NCBI GenBank assembly: GCA_916048095.2
Contig: OU696573.1
Coordinates: forward strand, 6,070,918 to 6,134,917
DNA length: 64,000 bases
DNA from: Sacculina carcini
Taxonomy: Eukaryota > Arthropoda > Thecostraca > Sacculinidae
Direction of reading: 5' to 3'
The notes under the pieces were generated by a model that made no database searches, was not told the DNA's origin, and saw only the letters and a program-made list of their open reading frames with translations. This document shows, one piece after another, positions 43,218-54,793 of the stretch. How positions within the stretch are numbered: position 1 is the first letter of the stretch; every line of letters begins with the position of its first letter. A program made the translations under genes and the position numbers.

Positions 43218-46172
43218 TAGAGATGCGACCTCAGAAATACCCATGTTTGTATATAAAAAACCTTTTTTGCCCAAAAAACCTCGAACAAAAACACGTTCTT
43301 TTTGGGTTTTTTAAGAATCATGCAAATAATTCAAATTATGGAAATGATATATTTGGTATGTTAAATGAATTATTTTGTATCAACATATAAGTTATTCATG
43401 CTATTAGTGGCCCTATCAAATTGAATAATCATTAAATATACACAATAAAATTGTTATAATGTGTCTGAAAGTCCCAATATCATTGTTGCACGGTACTGTG
43501 CGGCACTGTGCGGTACTGCACGGTCTATGTACAGTACAGCTTTATATTCAATTATTGAGTTAATCATTGTGTAAGAAAGCAGGGTTTGAGAACCGTTTTT
43601 TCTGCTAAAAAATGAAACTGTTTCAAAAACAACAGGTGGCATAATTTGTATTATTTTTTACACATTACTTTTTTTCTCCCAGAAAAGAACTACGTTGATT
43701 ATAATAACTTTCATAATTTCATTCAACAGATCACTTATTTGCAAATATAAAAGTACAAACACTGCAAATATTTACACAAATACCTCAAATATACACACAA
43801 ACTTAGTGTCCCTAATGAGACTACGAATATAATTGGGTCGCATTATTCAGAGTGGCAATCCTGACCAGAAAAACGGGCATTATTCTCGTGTAGGAACAAA
43901 ACGACTGAGGAAACGAATTTAATGTACAAAAAGGTATTTGAACACAAGTAACTACATCAAAGAAACCATCATCCATAAAACCAGTTCTAAAAACAGGTTA
44001 TTAATAAAAAAAACAATTAATTTGGTTCATCTTTACTTGATCTGCCGCCAATTCTCTCCAAATCTACATCTACGAAAACCGTCTTTCAAAAAAATCGAAT
44101 TTGAAAAAAACATGGTATAAAACAGTTTGACAACAACAACAACATATATTTAATAAAGCGCACGATAAAATGCAAACGCGCGAAAACATAATACAAGACA
44201 AGAGCATGCGGAAAAAACAAACGTATAAAAGGCACGCACTATGAAAGACATACCGTGCACAAAATGAGAAAATCAAAAGCAATCAGAGGTAACAACATAT
44301 AAAACAACAAAGTGTACAAGAAACGCATTTATTCAGAAGAAGAAGCAAGAATATGTATGTGGAGAGCAGATGAAGAGGAAGCAAAGGAACTAATTTGATG
44401 AAGCTGAGGAGGTAGAGAGTTGTAGAGGCGAGTGGCAGAAAAATAGAAGGACTTGGCCTATCACGTGGACTGGTTGATGGCGGGAGGACATATGAGTGGG
44501 ACAGGGTGTCGAGATGAGGGTCGTGTTTGAGTTGACAGGAGTGCACGTAGGAAGAGGGAGACTTGAGAATTTTGAAAACTAAACAACAAATCTTGTAGCG
44601 AATTCTGAGGGGAGCATGGAGCCAGCCAAGTTGACGGATGTAGGAGGAGGTCGGCGTTCTTGGAGGAAGTCTCAGAACAAGGCGACATGAAAGATTAATG
44701 ACAGATTAAAGTTGGCGAATCGTCTTGAGAGGCAAGTGAAGAAATAACGAATTACAGTAGTCCAGACGAGAGAAGATATAGGCGTTAACGAGAAGAATTG
44801 CAGTTGATGTATCGATGAGAGAACGTATAAGAAAAAATGTACGTAGAATATACCGACAAGAGCGAGTGATGAGTGAACAATTTCGGGTGAAAGAAAGTGT
44901 GGGGTCAAATACTACACCCAGGTTCCGAATGTGTGAGGCGAGCGATAAATTGAGAGTTGGAGGAGTGAGCCTGGGGGGATTAAAGACCATGTACTCAGTT
45001 TTGTCCGGGTTCAAAAAGAGCCGCCTTGATGAGGCCCAAGATGAGATGTGCGAGATTAGGTCAGGAACAAGAGAGGAGGAAGTATGTGAGATAGGGAAGT
45101 ATATTTGCACTTCGTCCGCATAAATATGAAAGGAGAGAGGAAAAGAACGAAGAAGAGGGCAAAGTGAAGATACATACAGGCTGAACAAGAAAGGACCAAG
45201 GAGAGAGCCTTGTGGAACACCAGAAGTCATATTTACAGAATCGTATAGTGCGGAGTTACAGCGAACAGAGTAGGAACGGTCACAGAGATACGAAGATAGA
45301 AGAGAGAGTGCAGTGGAAGAGACCGGCATATGTGAGATCCCGACAAAGAATAGTGATCAACTATGTCAAAAGCGGAGGAAAAATCAAGTGAGATGAGGAG
45401 AACAGAATTACCGAGAGAAAAATGAGAGAAAATATTTTGGAGACAGAGTATGAGTGTTTCCGTGGAATGTTTGGCAACAAATCCTGATTGGCACGGATCT
45501 AGAGCACCTTAAGTGGCACTAAGTTTAAATCAAGTGGTTTTATTCAGCCGCTTATACCAGCAGGCTACTTCATATACAAAGGTATTTGAACGTGCATCAA
45601 TCAAATCTATCTTCCATAGGGACTGTTTTAGAAATAATTTTTTCATTTAAACAGCGTTAGTTTAAATAAACGTTTGTCAAAAAACACTTGACCAACCAAT
45701 TCACTTGTCTTGTTCTGTTGTCAAAATTTTCTGAATCTGTACATTAATAAAACGAGCTATAAAAACAGCATTGCATTTTTTCATAAAAACCATTGTTTCT
45801 TTATAAAAAACACATGATTACTCAATGAATTTGTTTTGTTGCGCTGACAATTTATCTCAAATATCCACATCATCAATACCATCCTTAAAAAACATGGGTT
45901 TTCTCAATGAAAAAAGCCTAAACCACCGGACCCGGATGCACTTTCAAACATTATCCTGGTATATATATTGATAAATATTTTTGTTTTTTATACTATTATC
46001 AAATTATCTTTGAAATATGACACGTAAATGTGTACAAAACATCAATTAAACTCATGTACTAAAATCCAACATCCGATGACGATTGGGGCTAATTCTAAAA
46101 AACCATAAAAAACTAAAAACAATTTTTTTGCACACAAAAACGCATCCAAAAACACGTTGTTTTGTATCTCTA
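43218..46172. mobile_element. hAT-type element with an inserted LINE
   Basis: Starts tagagatgcg and ends with the complement of tagagataca. A perfect 8-bp target duplication gtcagtac is at 43210-43217 and 46173-46180. No transposase coding. The element contains diverged internal repeats (for example aaaggtatttgaac at about 43933 and 45583, followed by similar catc-rich sequence), so it is internally repetitive. A LINE copy is inserted at 44131-45510. About 1.6 kb without it. Confidence 0.85.
44131..45510 (-). mobile_element. CR1/L2-like LINE copy, 5'-truncated
   Basis: Minus-strand RT. The ATG-opened frame 45329-44706 encodes SSYLCDRSYSVRCNSA, VNMTSGVPQGSLLGPFLFSLY (motif B), FHIYADEVQIYFPI (Y-A-D-E in place of Y-A-D-D) and SRLDYCNSLFLHLPL. 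The post-RT part continues in other frames to 44283. The tail is (gtt)n after gcgctttattaaatatatg at 44131-44166. It is closer to the 29100-30868 copy than to 35338-40371. The changed second Asp of the catalytic motif and the frameshifts make it inactive. Confidence 0.88.
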
Positions 46173-46199
46173 GTCAGTACATAGCGAGTGTACATACGT

Positions 46200-46500
46200 A
46201 GATTGTCTTTTGTCAGAGTGGCCACAATTTTTGCGAATGTCATGTTGACACATGTCACATACATTTTGCACGTGACACTTTGGCACATGAAACTGACACA
46301 TGACACTTAAACATATGGCATTTTGGCACATGACACTTTGACACGTGATGTATTGACGTATGACACATGACACTTTGACACCTGGCACGTTGACATATGA
46401 CATTTTACACAATGTTTTTGCGCATGACACTTTCACATGTGGTACATTGACAGTGTAATACATGTCATCTCTTGACGCATGACACTGACGCACCGCTTAT
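46200..46500. repeat. Minisatellite of cacatgacactttga-type units
   Basis: Repeated short units (cacatgacactttgac, ttggcacatgacact and variants) over about 260 bp. A through-running open frame on the minus strand is a by-product of the repeat. Confidence 0.8.
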
Positions 46501-48293
46501 TGTGTTTTTCATTTTTACTTGTGGTTTTATATTTGAGCGTAAACTTTGGGAAATCTTCGAATGCGTACAGTAGGGTTATGACAGGTTTTAGATTCACTAG
46601 TCTGGTTCTCTAAACGATGAACTTTTACTTAAAACTAAAAAATAACTGGGTTTGTGAAGACCTTGAGAAAACTTCGCGCGCATAGCACGTTTTCATATTT
46701 CTCATTTAAACACATTGTGAATCAAACGCTGGTATTACAGCTTGCCATCTGTACATATAATACGCATGAACAATACATAAGCATGAGTCCATGTGAGTTT
46801 TGTAGTGATATATTGAGCTGTGTGGTGGTGTTTTGTGACCGTACTGAAAAAATAATGCACTACATGTTCTGCAACATGAGGTTCATTGAATCCCTTGTCT
46901 TGAAGTATGCTTTGACGCCTGGAAATTTAGTATTCATTCTTGTCAATTGTCTTACCATTAACATGCGAGCAAAATTTGTCCTAGGGAGAGTTCCATGAGG
47001 CGGTACTTAACCGGTTCTGAATATCTGATAGGTCGACGCCAGACGCTATACTGTGTTTGTGTTAGAACCATTACTCTATCTTCAACCAGACTTTAAGACA
47101 CCTAAATATGTTTTTCTAGTTGACAAACAGTGTTTTGAAACAAGTCTGGCAACATAGTTTGATGCACTTTAGTTTGATGCGTTGAACTTTTTGTAAGGTA
47201 GCTTAGTGGAACTGGCTCAGGGTCCAACTCGCGACTGCTGATTTCTTCCTCACTGTCACTGGATGTAGAGACACACGTCTGGCTTGTAGATGATTATGAT
47301 TTAAATCAAGCTCTGTTTGATAGATTCGCTTTAGGAATAGTATCACTAGAAACTTCTAGCCCATCACTAGAAACTCACTGATCTAGAGGGTCACTAGAGG
47401 GCTGATGCGGTCTAGTATACAATATATTGCAATATACAGTTCAACACATTATTTTGCACATTTAATTGTGATTTGCTTCTTTTATTGTATGCTTCACTAT
47501 AAAATTTGCATTAGTTTATATATATTGTTTTGGCGTGTCTTGGTAGTATTATTTTTCACTTTATAGACTACTGTGTTACCTCATGTATTCCTTAAAACGT
47601 TTTTGTGTTATGCGCGTCAACCTTTTCAATGATCCAATAAAATGAACTCGTGATCTGATGAACTGAAAATGTGATCTACTGATGAATGTTCATTCAATGA
47701 AATTCCAGGAAAATCAATGATTCCAATAAAGCTTCAGAGTCATAGCACACAGGTTATTTTTGGTTGGGTGCAATACGTAAAAGGTGGGCTCAATGTGGAT
47801 ATTATGTTGCATATTTGGCCCTAAAACATATATAATAAGTTGATAACATTATACTTTATAATTGCAATAATTATAATTGTAAGGTATATTTAATTATAAT
47901 TAATATATATTTACACGTACATAATAATGTTTTCACTATTTTCATGCTACTGGATTTGCCTGTAATTTATTATAATTATTAAAATATATTTGGTAGTCAA
48001 TGTTTGTCAGTTATTCATTATTTTGCTGTTTTTCTAGCGTTACAAGCAATAATACATATACAGTAATATCTACTTTCTTCAGCAAAGTCTGAACTATTTC
48101 ATTGTTTGTCCTGGTTTGCATTATAATGCGTTTTACGTATGAAAATTTAGTATTTATCTGCGTTTGCGGTCTTGTGTCTTGGAATCCAGTGGGTGTGAAC
48201 AATTCGATACTGTATTCATGTGTGACATAGTATCTAGTGACATTTATAAATTTGGTTTATTTTATTGTTTCGTGTTTTGTTTTTTATCCGTAG
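46501..48293 (+). other. SCYL2 intron end, no gene seen
   Basis: AT-rich. Open frames such as 46654-46998 show no family motif. A cluster of tcactagaaac-like repeats lies at about 47330-47410. Confidence 0.5.
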
Positions 48294-48436
48294 GCGGCGT
48301 ATTTTGACGACGTGGGCGTAAAGACGCTCAACTATCTCGACTCATTGTTCCAGTGGGATAATCTACAGAAGTCGCAGTTCTACAAGGGGCTGCCGCATGT
48401 CTTGTCGCGTCTGCCGCTTCGCGTGTGTCTGCACAG
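48294..48436 (+). CDS. SCYL2: SCYL2 exon (start of HEAT-like region)
   Basis: Encodes AAYFDDVGVKTLNYLDSLFQ, then WDNLQKSQFYKGLPHVLSRL and PLRVCLH. It matches the highly conserved SCYL2 segment PFFDDVGAVTLQYFD…RDNLQKSQFFKGLP. Acceptor is gtag at 48293. The donor is cacag|gtaaat at 48436, phase 2. Of all exons here it has the strongest identity to the vertebrate protein. Confidence 0.93.
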
Positions 48437-48857
48437 GTAAATTTTTTTCTCAAAAAGTATGTGTTGGGGTACGTTTAGCGTTGGTTATAATAAGCTTTGA
48501 TTGGGCTAGGCTATTTGGTGCCAAAACACGAGGAATGTAGTGAGTGAACGCTGTGTCGATTTTGCAGGAGTTATACTGTCGTTCGGTTATCATCACCGGG
48601 CGTGATTGAGTGTGAAGCTGCTTGGAGTGCAAATTATCTAGGGTGGCTTCTGCTTTTTACCTGATGTTTTCGGCGTGTCGTTTTCTATTTGGTATCAAGA
48701 CTTTTAGTTGAACTATATTGTATGCAAAGAGCAATATAATTCAAATTGAATTGATCTGTATTTATTGGCTGATCGTACAGCCGATATCGTAATTTGGTCA
48801 TACATACTTCACTTTACATATGACGACGGTGGGTTGATCAGCTCTGCTTGTCGGCAG
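48437..48857 (+). other. SCYL2 intron, 421 bp
   Basis: Shortest intron of the window, free of recognisable insertions. Confidence 0.8.
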
Positions 48858-49017
48858 GGTTGTGCCGGCACTGGCCAGGGAGTTTGTCAATCCTGTCATG
48901 GTGCCGTTTGTGCTGCCCAGCGTGATGGCGGTGACCGAGAGCTGTTCGCACGAGCAATTTGTGCATTTGGTCTGGCCCAGGCTTGAGCCTGTTCTCACCA
49001 TCACCGAGCCCATCCAG
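48858..49017 (+). CDS. SCYL2: SCYL2 exon (HEAT-like repeat)
   Basis: Completes the split codon of the previous exon (R/VVPALAREFVNPVMVPFVLP). It then encodes SVMAVTESCSHEQFVHLVWP and RLEPVLTITEPIQ. It aligns with SCYL2 SEFVNPDMVPFVLPNVLLIAEECT…LGPVF…EPIQ, an alpha-helical HEAT-like repeat. Acceptor ggcag at 48857, donor cag|gtttgc at 49017, phase 0. Confidence 0.92.
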
Positions 49018-49239
49018 GTTTGCCTCCCAATATGTGTTTGTGTAATTGTGTGTATGGGTGTGTATGTATGTGGTTGTGTTTTGTGTCTTGTGTGTGTTCG
49101 TGATGTGAACTAGTGTTAGTCCAGACCAAATCGTATTATTTATAGAATCTCGTTCTATTTTGTCACTGGGGCAAACTACTTGTGTAGTTGTGTGTTAGTG
49201 CGCTTGTATATGTGATCACCTAGTTTTGGTACAGTAAAT

Positions 49240-50263
49240 GAGCTTACGCTCGGACTCTACTGTCTCTTTCCCACTGACTATCCATCTGTGTTTGACCTCT
49301 CCTATAGTTTTGGCCTCTACGATAGTTTTGTGCAACTTATTCCAAACATCAATTCACCTGAAGTTAAAACTGTATTTCTTTATGCCTTTTTTGCACCGAG
49401 ATTTCCTGAGCTTGTCGTACCCCTTGCTTTATCGTGTTTTATCAGTTTAAATTCATCCTGAGCTGTGATTTCTGTCATGTTCCTGAGAATATTAATGAGG
49501 TCACCCCGTGTCTTTCTTTCTTCCATTATCGGTAATTTCAAAGCATTTGGCGTGTCTTCATACTTTTTCAGCTCTGGTGCCAATCTGGTGAACAGTTTTT
49601 TGCATTTTTTCGACTTTTTAACTAAATGCTTCTCGTGGGGACACCAAACCACTGCGGTATATTCAAGCTTGGGCCTAATCACTGACACTATTTATTTCTG
49701 CATTGTCTACATCTATAAAGTTGAACACGTGTGTTATTCTAGTCAGCGGAGTATGTTTTGGCGCAGATATCATCAATGTGAGTCTGAGGGAATAAATCTT
49801 TTTGTACCATGAATCCGAGGTATTTCTGCTTCTCCACTTCATGAAGTGCCGTACTTCCGAGGGTATATGCCACCCACGGCCTGTCTTTACCCGTTCCAAA
49901 CTTGGTTAAGTGACATTTCGTATCGTTGAAGGTCATCTGTCAGGTCCCACTTGGATTTTGTTCAGGTCTTTCTGCAGTGCTTGGCAGTCGTTAGGGTTTG
50001 ATATGGCCCGCGTTATATTCGCGTTGTCTGCAAACAAATTTATTGTGCTGTCAGTTTCCGCCACTATGTCGTTCATATATGCATTGAACTTTATTGACCC
50101 CAATACTGATCCCTGTGTGACACCACTTATGAATTCCCTCCAAGTTGATTCCATTCCTCACAACTGCACATTTTTCTTCCCGTCAGAAAGTCTGTCATTC
50201 ATCTCAACAACACTCCGCTCACGCCTCCACTTTGCTCTAATTTCCACAGCAACATGTTGTGTG
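49240..50263 (-). pseudogene. LINE RT, motif B to C-terminus
   Basis: Minus-strand pieces in several frames: motif B and the F-A-D-N catalytic remnant (50154-49933), FGTGKDRPWVAYTLGSTALHEVE (about 49895-49840), SVIRPKLEYTAVVWCPHEKH (49688-49620), then the basic C-terminal tail to about 49240. Ends where the SCYL2 intron DNA resumes. Confidence 0.8.
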
Positions 50264-50267
50264 GCAC

Positions 50268-50586
50268 TGTAGCGCCGATGTTCGTATTTTGTCATGCGTG
50301 AATTGGTACACTCGTTGGAATATGTTTAATTTCGTTTAAACTATGTATTATATTCGTTTGTTATTTACGCAGCATTATTTAATTCACATGTATATTTGTA
50401 TTTTCGTCATTGTTAATGTAAGTACGGTTTACTACTGACAAATGGTTGAAACCCACTTGGTGGATTGTACCCGGAAGTGACCTCCGCCCACCGAGTAGTT
50501 GACTTGTGCTGTGTCAAGGCAATAAACCACTTGCTCACTGAACGTTGTGGTGTTAACATTTTGCTCCTGATACAACCGCAACTTCA
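50268..50586 (+). repeat. 5' LTR of the Gypsy element
   Basis: 319 bp, tgtagcgcc to caacttca. An aataaa polyadenylation signal occurs near 50520 (ggcaataaacc). Confidence 0.95.
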
Positions 50587-50601
50587 ACTGGTGACCCCGA
50601 C

Positions 50602-51405
50602 ATGGACGAACTTAAAGCAAATAATTCAGCTGAGCCAGTCTATCGTGTATCCATCAAAGCACCTCCATTTATGGAGAAAGCCGTTGATGGTTGGTTCATG
50701 ACACTTGAAGCACAGTTCTACCTACAAGGAATCACGTCCGAGGTAACAAAATTCTTCCACGTGATGGCAGCTCTACCGCCGGATGTTTTGTCGCAGATGT
50801 CTCCTGCAGTTCTCAAACAACAAGAATTCACTGCATTGAAGAGCGAAGTTCTGCAGTTTTACGAACGGACGAAGCCAGAACTGTTTGAAGAACTTATTTC
50901 AACTCGTGCAATGACAGGCAGACCATCCGCGCGCATGAGTGAATTGCAGAGCATTGCTCGGAAAACTGGAGTGGCGGATGACCTCGTGAGACATAAATTC
51001 ACTCAGTCTCTGCCCAGCTCGATAGGACCAGTGCTAGCTGCTCAAAAAGAAATGGAATTGTCGCAACTAGCAAGGCTTACTGATGAATTGGTCCCGCTGG
51101 TGAGTAATGTTCAATGCATGACAGTGTCAGATAGAGCTCAAATAAATGAGGCGCCGTCGACGAGTTTTTTCAACAGCAGAGTGAGAAACACAGCAGAATC
51201 ATCGTCGCTGCAATCATCATCATTGCGCCCATATCATGCCGGCCAACGCCCCAAGGTGTGCAGAGCTCATCTGTTCTATGGTTCAAAAGCCAGATACTGC
51301 AAGCCATGGTGTCGATGGCCGAATAAGCGCCGTGATATTCTAATGCAGTCATCCTCACGACCTGCGTCACGCGAAAACTCAACAGAAAGGCAGCAGGAAA
51401 ACTGA
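50602..51405 (+). CDS. gag: Gypsy gag
   Basis: 267 codons from an ATG 15 bases after the LTR. VDGWFMTLEAQFYLQGI and LARLTDELVPLV are in the alpha-helical gag domain (residues ~20-170). Instead of a CCHC knuckle the C-terminus has a CRAHLFYGSKARYCKPWC-like motif (C…H/Y…FG…A..C..PC), the form found in many invertebrate Mag-type Gypsy gags; here the first half is altered (no His). The ORF ends at 51405, overlapping the protease in the -1 frame. Probably intact or nearly so. Confidence 0.88.
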   Translation: MDELKANNSAEPVYRVSIKAPPFMEKAVDGWFMTLEAQFYLQGITSEVTKFFHVMAALPPDVLSQMSPAVLKQQEFTALKSEVLQFYERTKPELFEELISTRAMTGRPSARMSELQSIARKTGVADDLVRHKFTQSLPSSIGPVLAAQKEMELSQLARLTDELVPLVSNVQCMTVSDRAQINEAPSTSFFNSRVRNTAESSSLQSSSLRPYHAGQRPKVCRAHLFYGSKARYCKPWCRWPNKRRDILMQSSSRPASRENSTERQQEN

Positions 51406-51680
51406 CGAGGCAGGCATCTGTGTACGCGACCCAGGGTCTGCCGCTGTTGAAGGTCGCTGCTAAGTTTGGTGATAAAAAAATCAATTTTATTGTTGACACT
51501 GGTGCTGGGGTGTCGCTTTTGACAACCGCATCTGTGTCTTCTGTTCTCCAACCAACAAACGTAACTTTGACATCAGCCGGCGGTGACAGAATACGTGTAC
51601 ACGGTGAAGTCACATTGGATATATCTTTTCAAGCACTTAGTCGCGCGTTCACATGGACATTCGTGGTAGCCTGTGACTGA
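51390..51680 (+). pseudogene. Gypsy protease segment
   Basis: In the -1 frame relative to gag. INFIVDTGAGVSLLT holds the aspartic protease D-T-G triad (about 51480-51525), and the flap and ITVHG-type segment follow. The frame stops at 51680, and the RT frame starts a few bases earlier in the next frame, so a small indel separates protease from RT. Whether gag-to-protease switching is programmed is unclear: the sequence cag gaa aac before the gag stop is not a canonical slippery site. Confidence 0.8.
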
Positions 51681-54432
51681 GCCACTTCTTGGCAACGATT
51701 TCCTGTGTCATCACCGTCTGGCCGTCGACTGCAGTCTGCGATGTCTGAGAGATTCAGTCACACTACTGAGCGCGCCAGCCAAGCCTGCGCCAGCTCATAT
51801 TCCGTGCATGACTGTTAACGACACGTCCAGGTTCTCTGTTCCTGTGCAAAAATTGTTGTTGGAGTTCTCAAGCTTGACAGTGCCACATAAAGAAGCGGTG
51901 AGTGTACACAATCACAAAGTGAGTCACGCTATAGACACAGGCAGTGCCGCACCAGTGCATGCTGGTCGCCGCAGATTTTCTCCACTTAAACAAGATCTGA
52001 TCAAAACTGAAATTGACAGTTTATTAAAAGCAGGTGTTGTGAGACCGTCTGATTCGCCGTGGTCGTCGCCCGTTCATTTAGTGGCGAAAATAGATGGGGG
52101 CTGGCGACTCACGGTTGATTTTCGTATGCTGAATTCGGTTACAAAGCGCGATTGCTACCCAATCCCGCATATACACGATTGTTCAGCGAAACTTTACGGC
52201 AAATCATGTTTTTCAAAGCTTGATTTATTGCAGGCTTATCACCAGATGCCAGTGGCACACCAAGACATAGCTAAAACGGCAATATCCACTCCAGCAGGCC
52301 TGTACGAGTATTTGTTTATGCCGTTTGGCTTGAGAAACGCACCATCAACCTTTCAAATGTACATGGATTCCATTTTTCCTGACCTAGATTGTGTTTTTGT
52401 GTATATTGACGATATGCTTGTTTTCTCACGCGACTCAGACGAGCATCAGCGTCATCTACGTCAAGTCTTTGAGGTGCTGCGGGAGCATTCGTTGCGTATC
52501 AAGGCGGATAAATGTGTATTCAGTGTGAATAAGCTGGAATTTCTAGGCTACGAAGTCACCTCGCAGGGAATTCATCCGTCGCCGTCCAAGGTATCCGCTC
52601 TGACTGAGCAGGAGCCTCCGACCTCTTCACACGAGCTGCGACGTTTTCTTGGAGCTACAGGCTTCTATCGTCGCATGATTCCACGGTACGCTGAAATTGT
52701 CTGTCCACTTACCGAAAGGGGTAGGAAAGAACCAAACAACAAAACATTGATGCTGGACGACAATGAATTGGCAGCTGTTGCAGCTTGTAAGAAAGCTTTG
52801 ACTGTATCTGTGTGCTTACATCATACACTGCCCACATGCACGACTTATCAGTTGGTCACTGATAGTTCGCAGGTGGCAGTAGGAGCAGCCTTGCATCAAA
52901 TGATTGACGGTAAAGCGTACCTGGTGGAGCTGTTTTCCAAGAGACTATCCGACACTCAAAAACGATATTCAACATTTGACCGCGACTTACTTGCTGCATA
53001 CCTTGCGGTGTTACAATTTCGACACCTGATCGAAGGCCAGCACGTGACCTTGTCTACGGATCATCGCCCTTTGGTCGGAGCGTTCAATAGTAGAAAACCA
53101 GCTAAACTAGACAGACAACAAAGACATCTTTCGCTGCTTACAGAGTACGTTGCAGAAGTCAACTTCATATCTGGCACGGAAAACATAGTAGCAGATTGCT
53201 TGTCACGACCAGTGGGAGTTTGTGAAGTCCACACTGCAGTATCTTCAACTGTCAATTCAACATCACCGAGTCAAGTTCAAGGTCAGTCACACATCACAAA
53301 TCATGTGCGTGTTGATGCGTTTGATCTGCCGGCTATCGCCGAGCAACAAGAAACAGACGTTGAAATTAAACATTTCATTGACAAACTACGCAAATTCTCG
53401 TGTGGTGAACGTAACTTGTACTGTGATATGTCTTTAGCAACGGCGCGACCATTCGTACCGCAGTCACTCAGACTGAGAATTTTCAATCATTTGCACGGTA
53501 TGTCGCATGCTGGCGTGAAGGCTACGCTACGTCTAGTAAAAGATCGTTATTTATGGCCTGGTATGGACAAGCAGATAAGAGACTGGACTAGATCTTGTAC
53601 AGCATGTCAATCTGCGAAAGTGCATCGACACACCAAGTCAACAGTCACACCAATGTGCATACCATCTGTTCGCTTCTCAACGGTACACATTGATATTGTT
53701 GGTCCACTGCCACCGTCTCGTCAATACGGTCAGTCGTACTGTTCACCCTGTCGATATTTACTCACTTGTATAGACCGCTGTACTCGTTGGATCGAAGCTG
53801 TGCCATTGGAAGATATAACAACAGTATCGGTGTCAACAGCGTTCCTCGACACATGGGTGTCCAGGTTCGGTGTACCCCTATACGTAATCACTGACCGTGG
53901 ATCTCAATTCGAGTCCGATTTGTTTCAGCATTTGTCGCGTATCATAGGGTTTCACCGCTTGCGCACGACGTCATACCACCCGCAGTGCAACGGTATGGTG
54001 GAGCGGCTGCACCGCACGTTGAAGACGGCTATCATCGCGAGGAAAGAAGACTGGATTCAGGCGTTGCCGGTCGTCCTCCTTGGTCTGCGCTGCGTACCGA
54101 ACGAGTCTACACTGTCACCATTCACAGCGGTAACAGGTGGGGAACTGCTGTACCCACGTGTAGCCGTACCAGCAGAAGCAGTGTCTGATAAGTGTCAGGT
54201 GGATTTCATTCGTAATCTCGCTCGACACATGCGTCAAATAGATTTTTCTTATGTCAGTGATGGTAGATGTCACTCTTTCAGGGCCACAGAGTACATTCCA
54301 AAGGCACTTCAAACCTGCACTCATGTGTGGGTAAGGGTGGACCGACTTAGAAAGCCATTAGAGGCTCCCTACTCTGGCCCCATGAAAGTGTTACGGCGTA
54401 ACATAAAAACGGTCGAAGTTGAATCAAGTTGA
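51673..54432 (+). CDS. pol: Gypsy RT, RNase H and integrase
   Basis: 919 codons open. There is no ATG at the start, so it belongs to the upstream polyprotein. RT catalytic YIDD is at residues 244-247, after VDFRMLN and FSKLDLLQAYHQ. RNase H has Asp397 (VTDSS) and Asp463 (STDHRPL), but the second acidic residue is Asp438 (FDRDLLA) where Glu is usual. The integrase zinc finger is H608, H612, C642, C645; its triad is Asp674, Asp741 and Glu777 with 35-residue spacing. The frame ends at 54432 because of a 10-bp duplication. Confidence 0.93.
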   Translation: MTEPLLGNDFLCHHRLAVDCSLRCLRDSVTLLSAPAKPAPAHIPCMTVNDTSRFSVPVQKLLLEFSSLTVPHKEAVSVHNHKVSHAIDTGSAAPVHAGRRRFSPLKQDLIKTEIDSLLKAGVVRPSDSPWSSPVHLVAKIDGGWRLTVDFRMLNSVTKRDCYPIPHIHDCSAKLYGKSCFSKLDLLQAYHQMPVAHQDIAKTAISTPAGLYEYLFMPFGLRNAPSTFQMYMDSIFPDLDCVFVYIDDMLVFSRDSDEHQRHLRQVFEVLREHSLRIKADKCVFSVNKLEFLGYEVTSQGIHPSPSKVSALTEQEPPTSSHELRRFLGATGFYRRMIPRYAEIVCPLTERGRKEPNNKTLMLDDNELAAVAACKKALTVSVCLHHTLPTCTTYQLVTDSSQVAVGAALHQMIDGKAYLVELFSKRLSDTQKRYSTFDRDLLAAYLAVLQFRHLIEGQHVTLSTDHRPLVGAFNSRKPAKLDRQQRHLSLLTEYVAEVNFISGTENIVADCLSRPVGVCEVHTAVSSTVNSTSPSQVQGQSHITNHVRVDAFDLPAIAEQQETDVEIKHFIDKLRKFSCGERNLYCDMSLATARPFVPQSLRLRIFNHLHGMSHAGVKATLRLVKDRYLWPGMDKQIRDWTRSCTACQSAKVHRHTKSTVTPMCIPSVRFSTVHIDIVGPLPPSRQYGQSYCSPCRYLLTCIDRCTRWIEAVPLEDITTVSVSTAFLDTWVSRFGVPLYVITDRGSQFESDLFQHLSRIIGFHRLRTTSYHPQCNGMVERLHRTLKTAIIARKEDWIQALPVVLLGLRCVPNESTLSPFTAVTGGELLYPRVAVPAEAVSDKCQVDFIRNLARHMRQIDFSYVSDGRCHSFRATEYIPKALQTCTHVWVRVDRLRKPLEAPYSGPMKVLRRNIKTVEVESS

Positions 54433-54793
54433 ATCATCTAACGGCGTGAGACAGACTGTGTCAGTTGATCGTGTCAAGCCAGCGGTGCTGCGTGCAACAA
54501 CGTGTAATACAGGATCAACAATTGCCGAAAAACAAGTGAATGTTTCCGCAGGTGATGTACAAAATACGGTTTCAGACTCAGTGGCACCGCTTCCTGCTCC
54601 GAGAGCAGCAAAGCGCTGCACCACCACGTTGAAAAGGAACCCAGTCACCTGTGAAATTGTACCATCGGATCGACCAGTGAACCAGTCGACAGATAAACCT
54701 GTCCCTGCTCCACGGTATGCAGCGCCCTCTGGTGTGTCAAGATCAGGACGTACAGTGAAATTCAAACATCGTCCGGATTTTTATTATTATTAA
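54416..54793 (+). pseudogene. Gypsy pol C-terminal tail, shifted frame
   Basis: Continues pol in the next frame after an exact 10-bp tandem duplication (54416-54425 and 54426-54435) that shifts reading by one base. VDRVKPAVLRA, then PLPAPRAAKRC and SRSGRTVKFKHRPDFYYY are typical of the post-integrase tail of invertebrate Gypsy elements. Its N-terminal part is the same protein as the preceding ORF. Confidence 0.85.

Noticed and set aside
44283-44546. Separate protein gene on the minus strand
   Set aside because: It is the out-of-frame 3' part of the LINE copy ending at 44131.
46654-46998. 114-codon open frame as a gene
   Set aside because: No recognisable motif, no splice or conservation evidence, within a transposon-rich intron.
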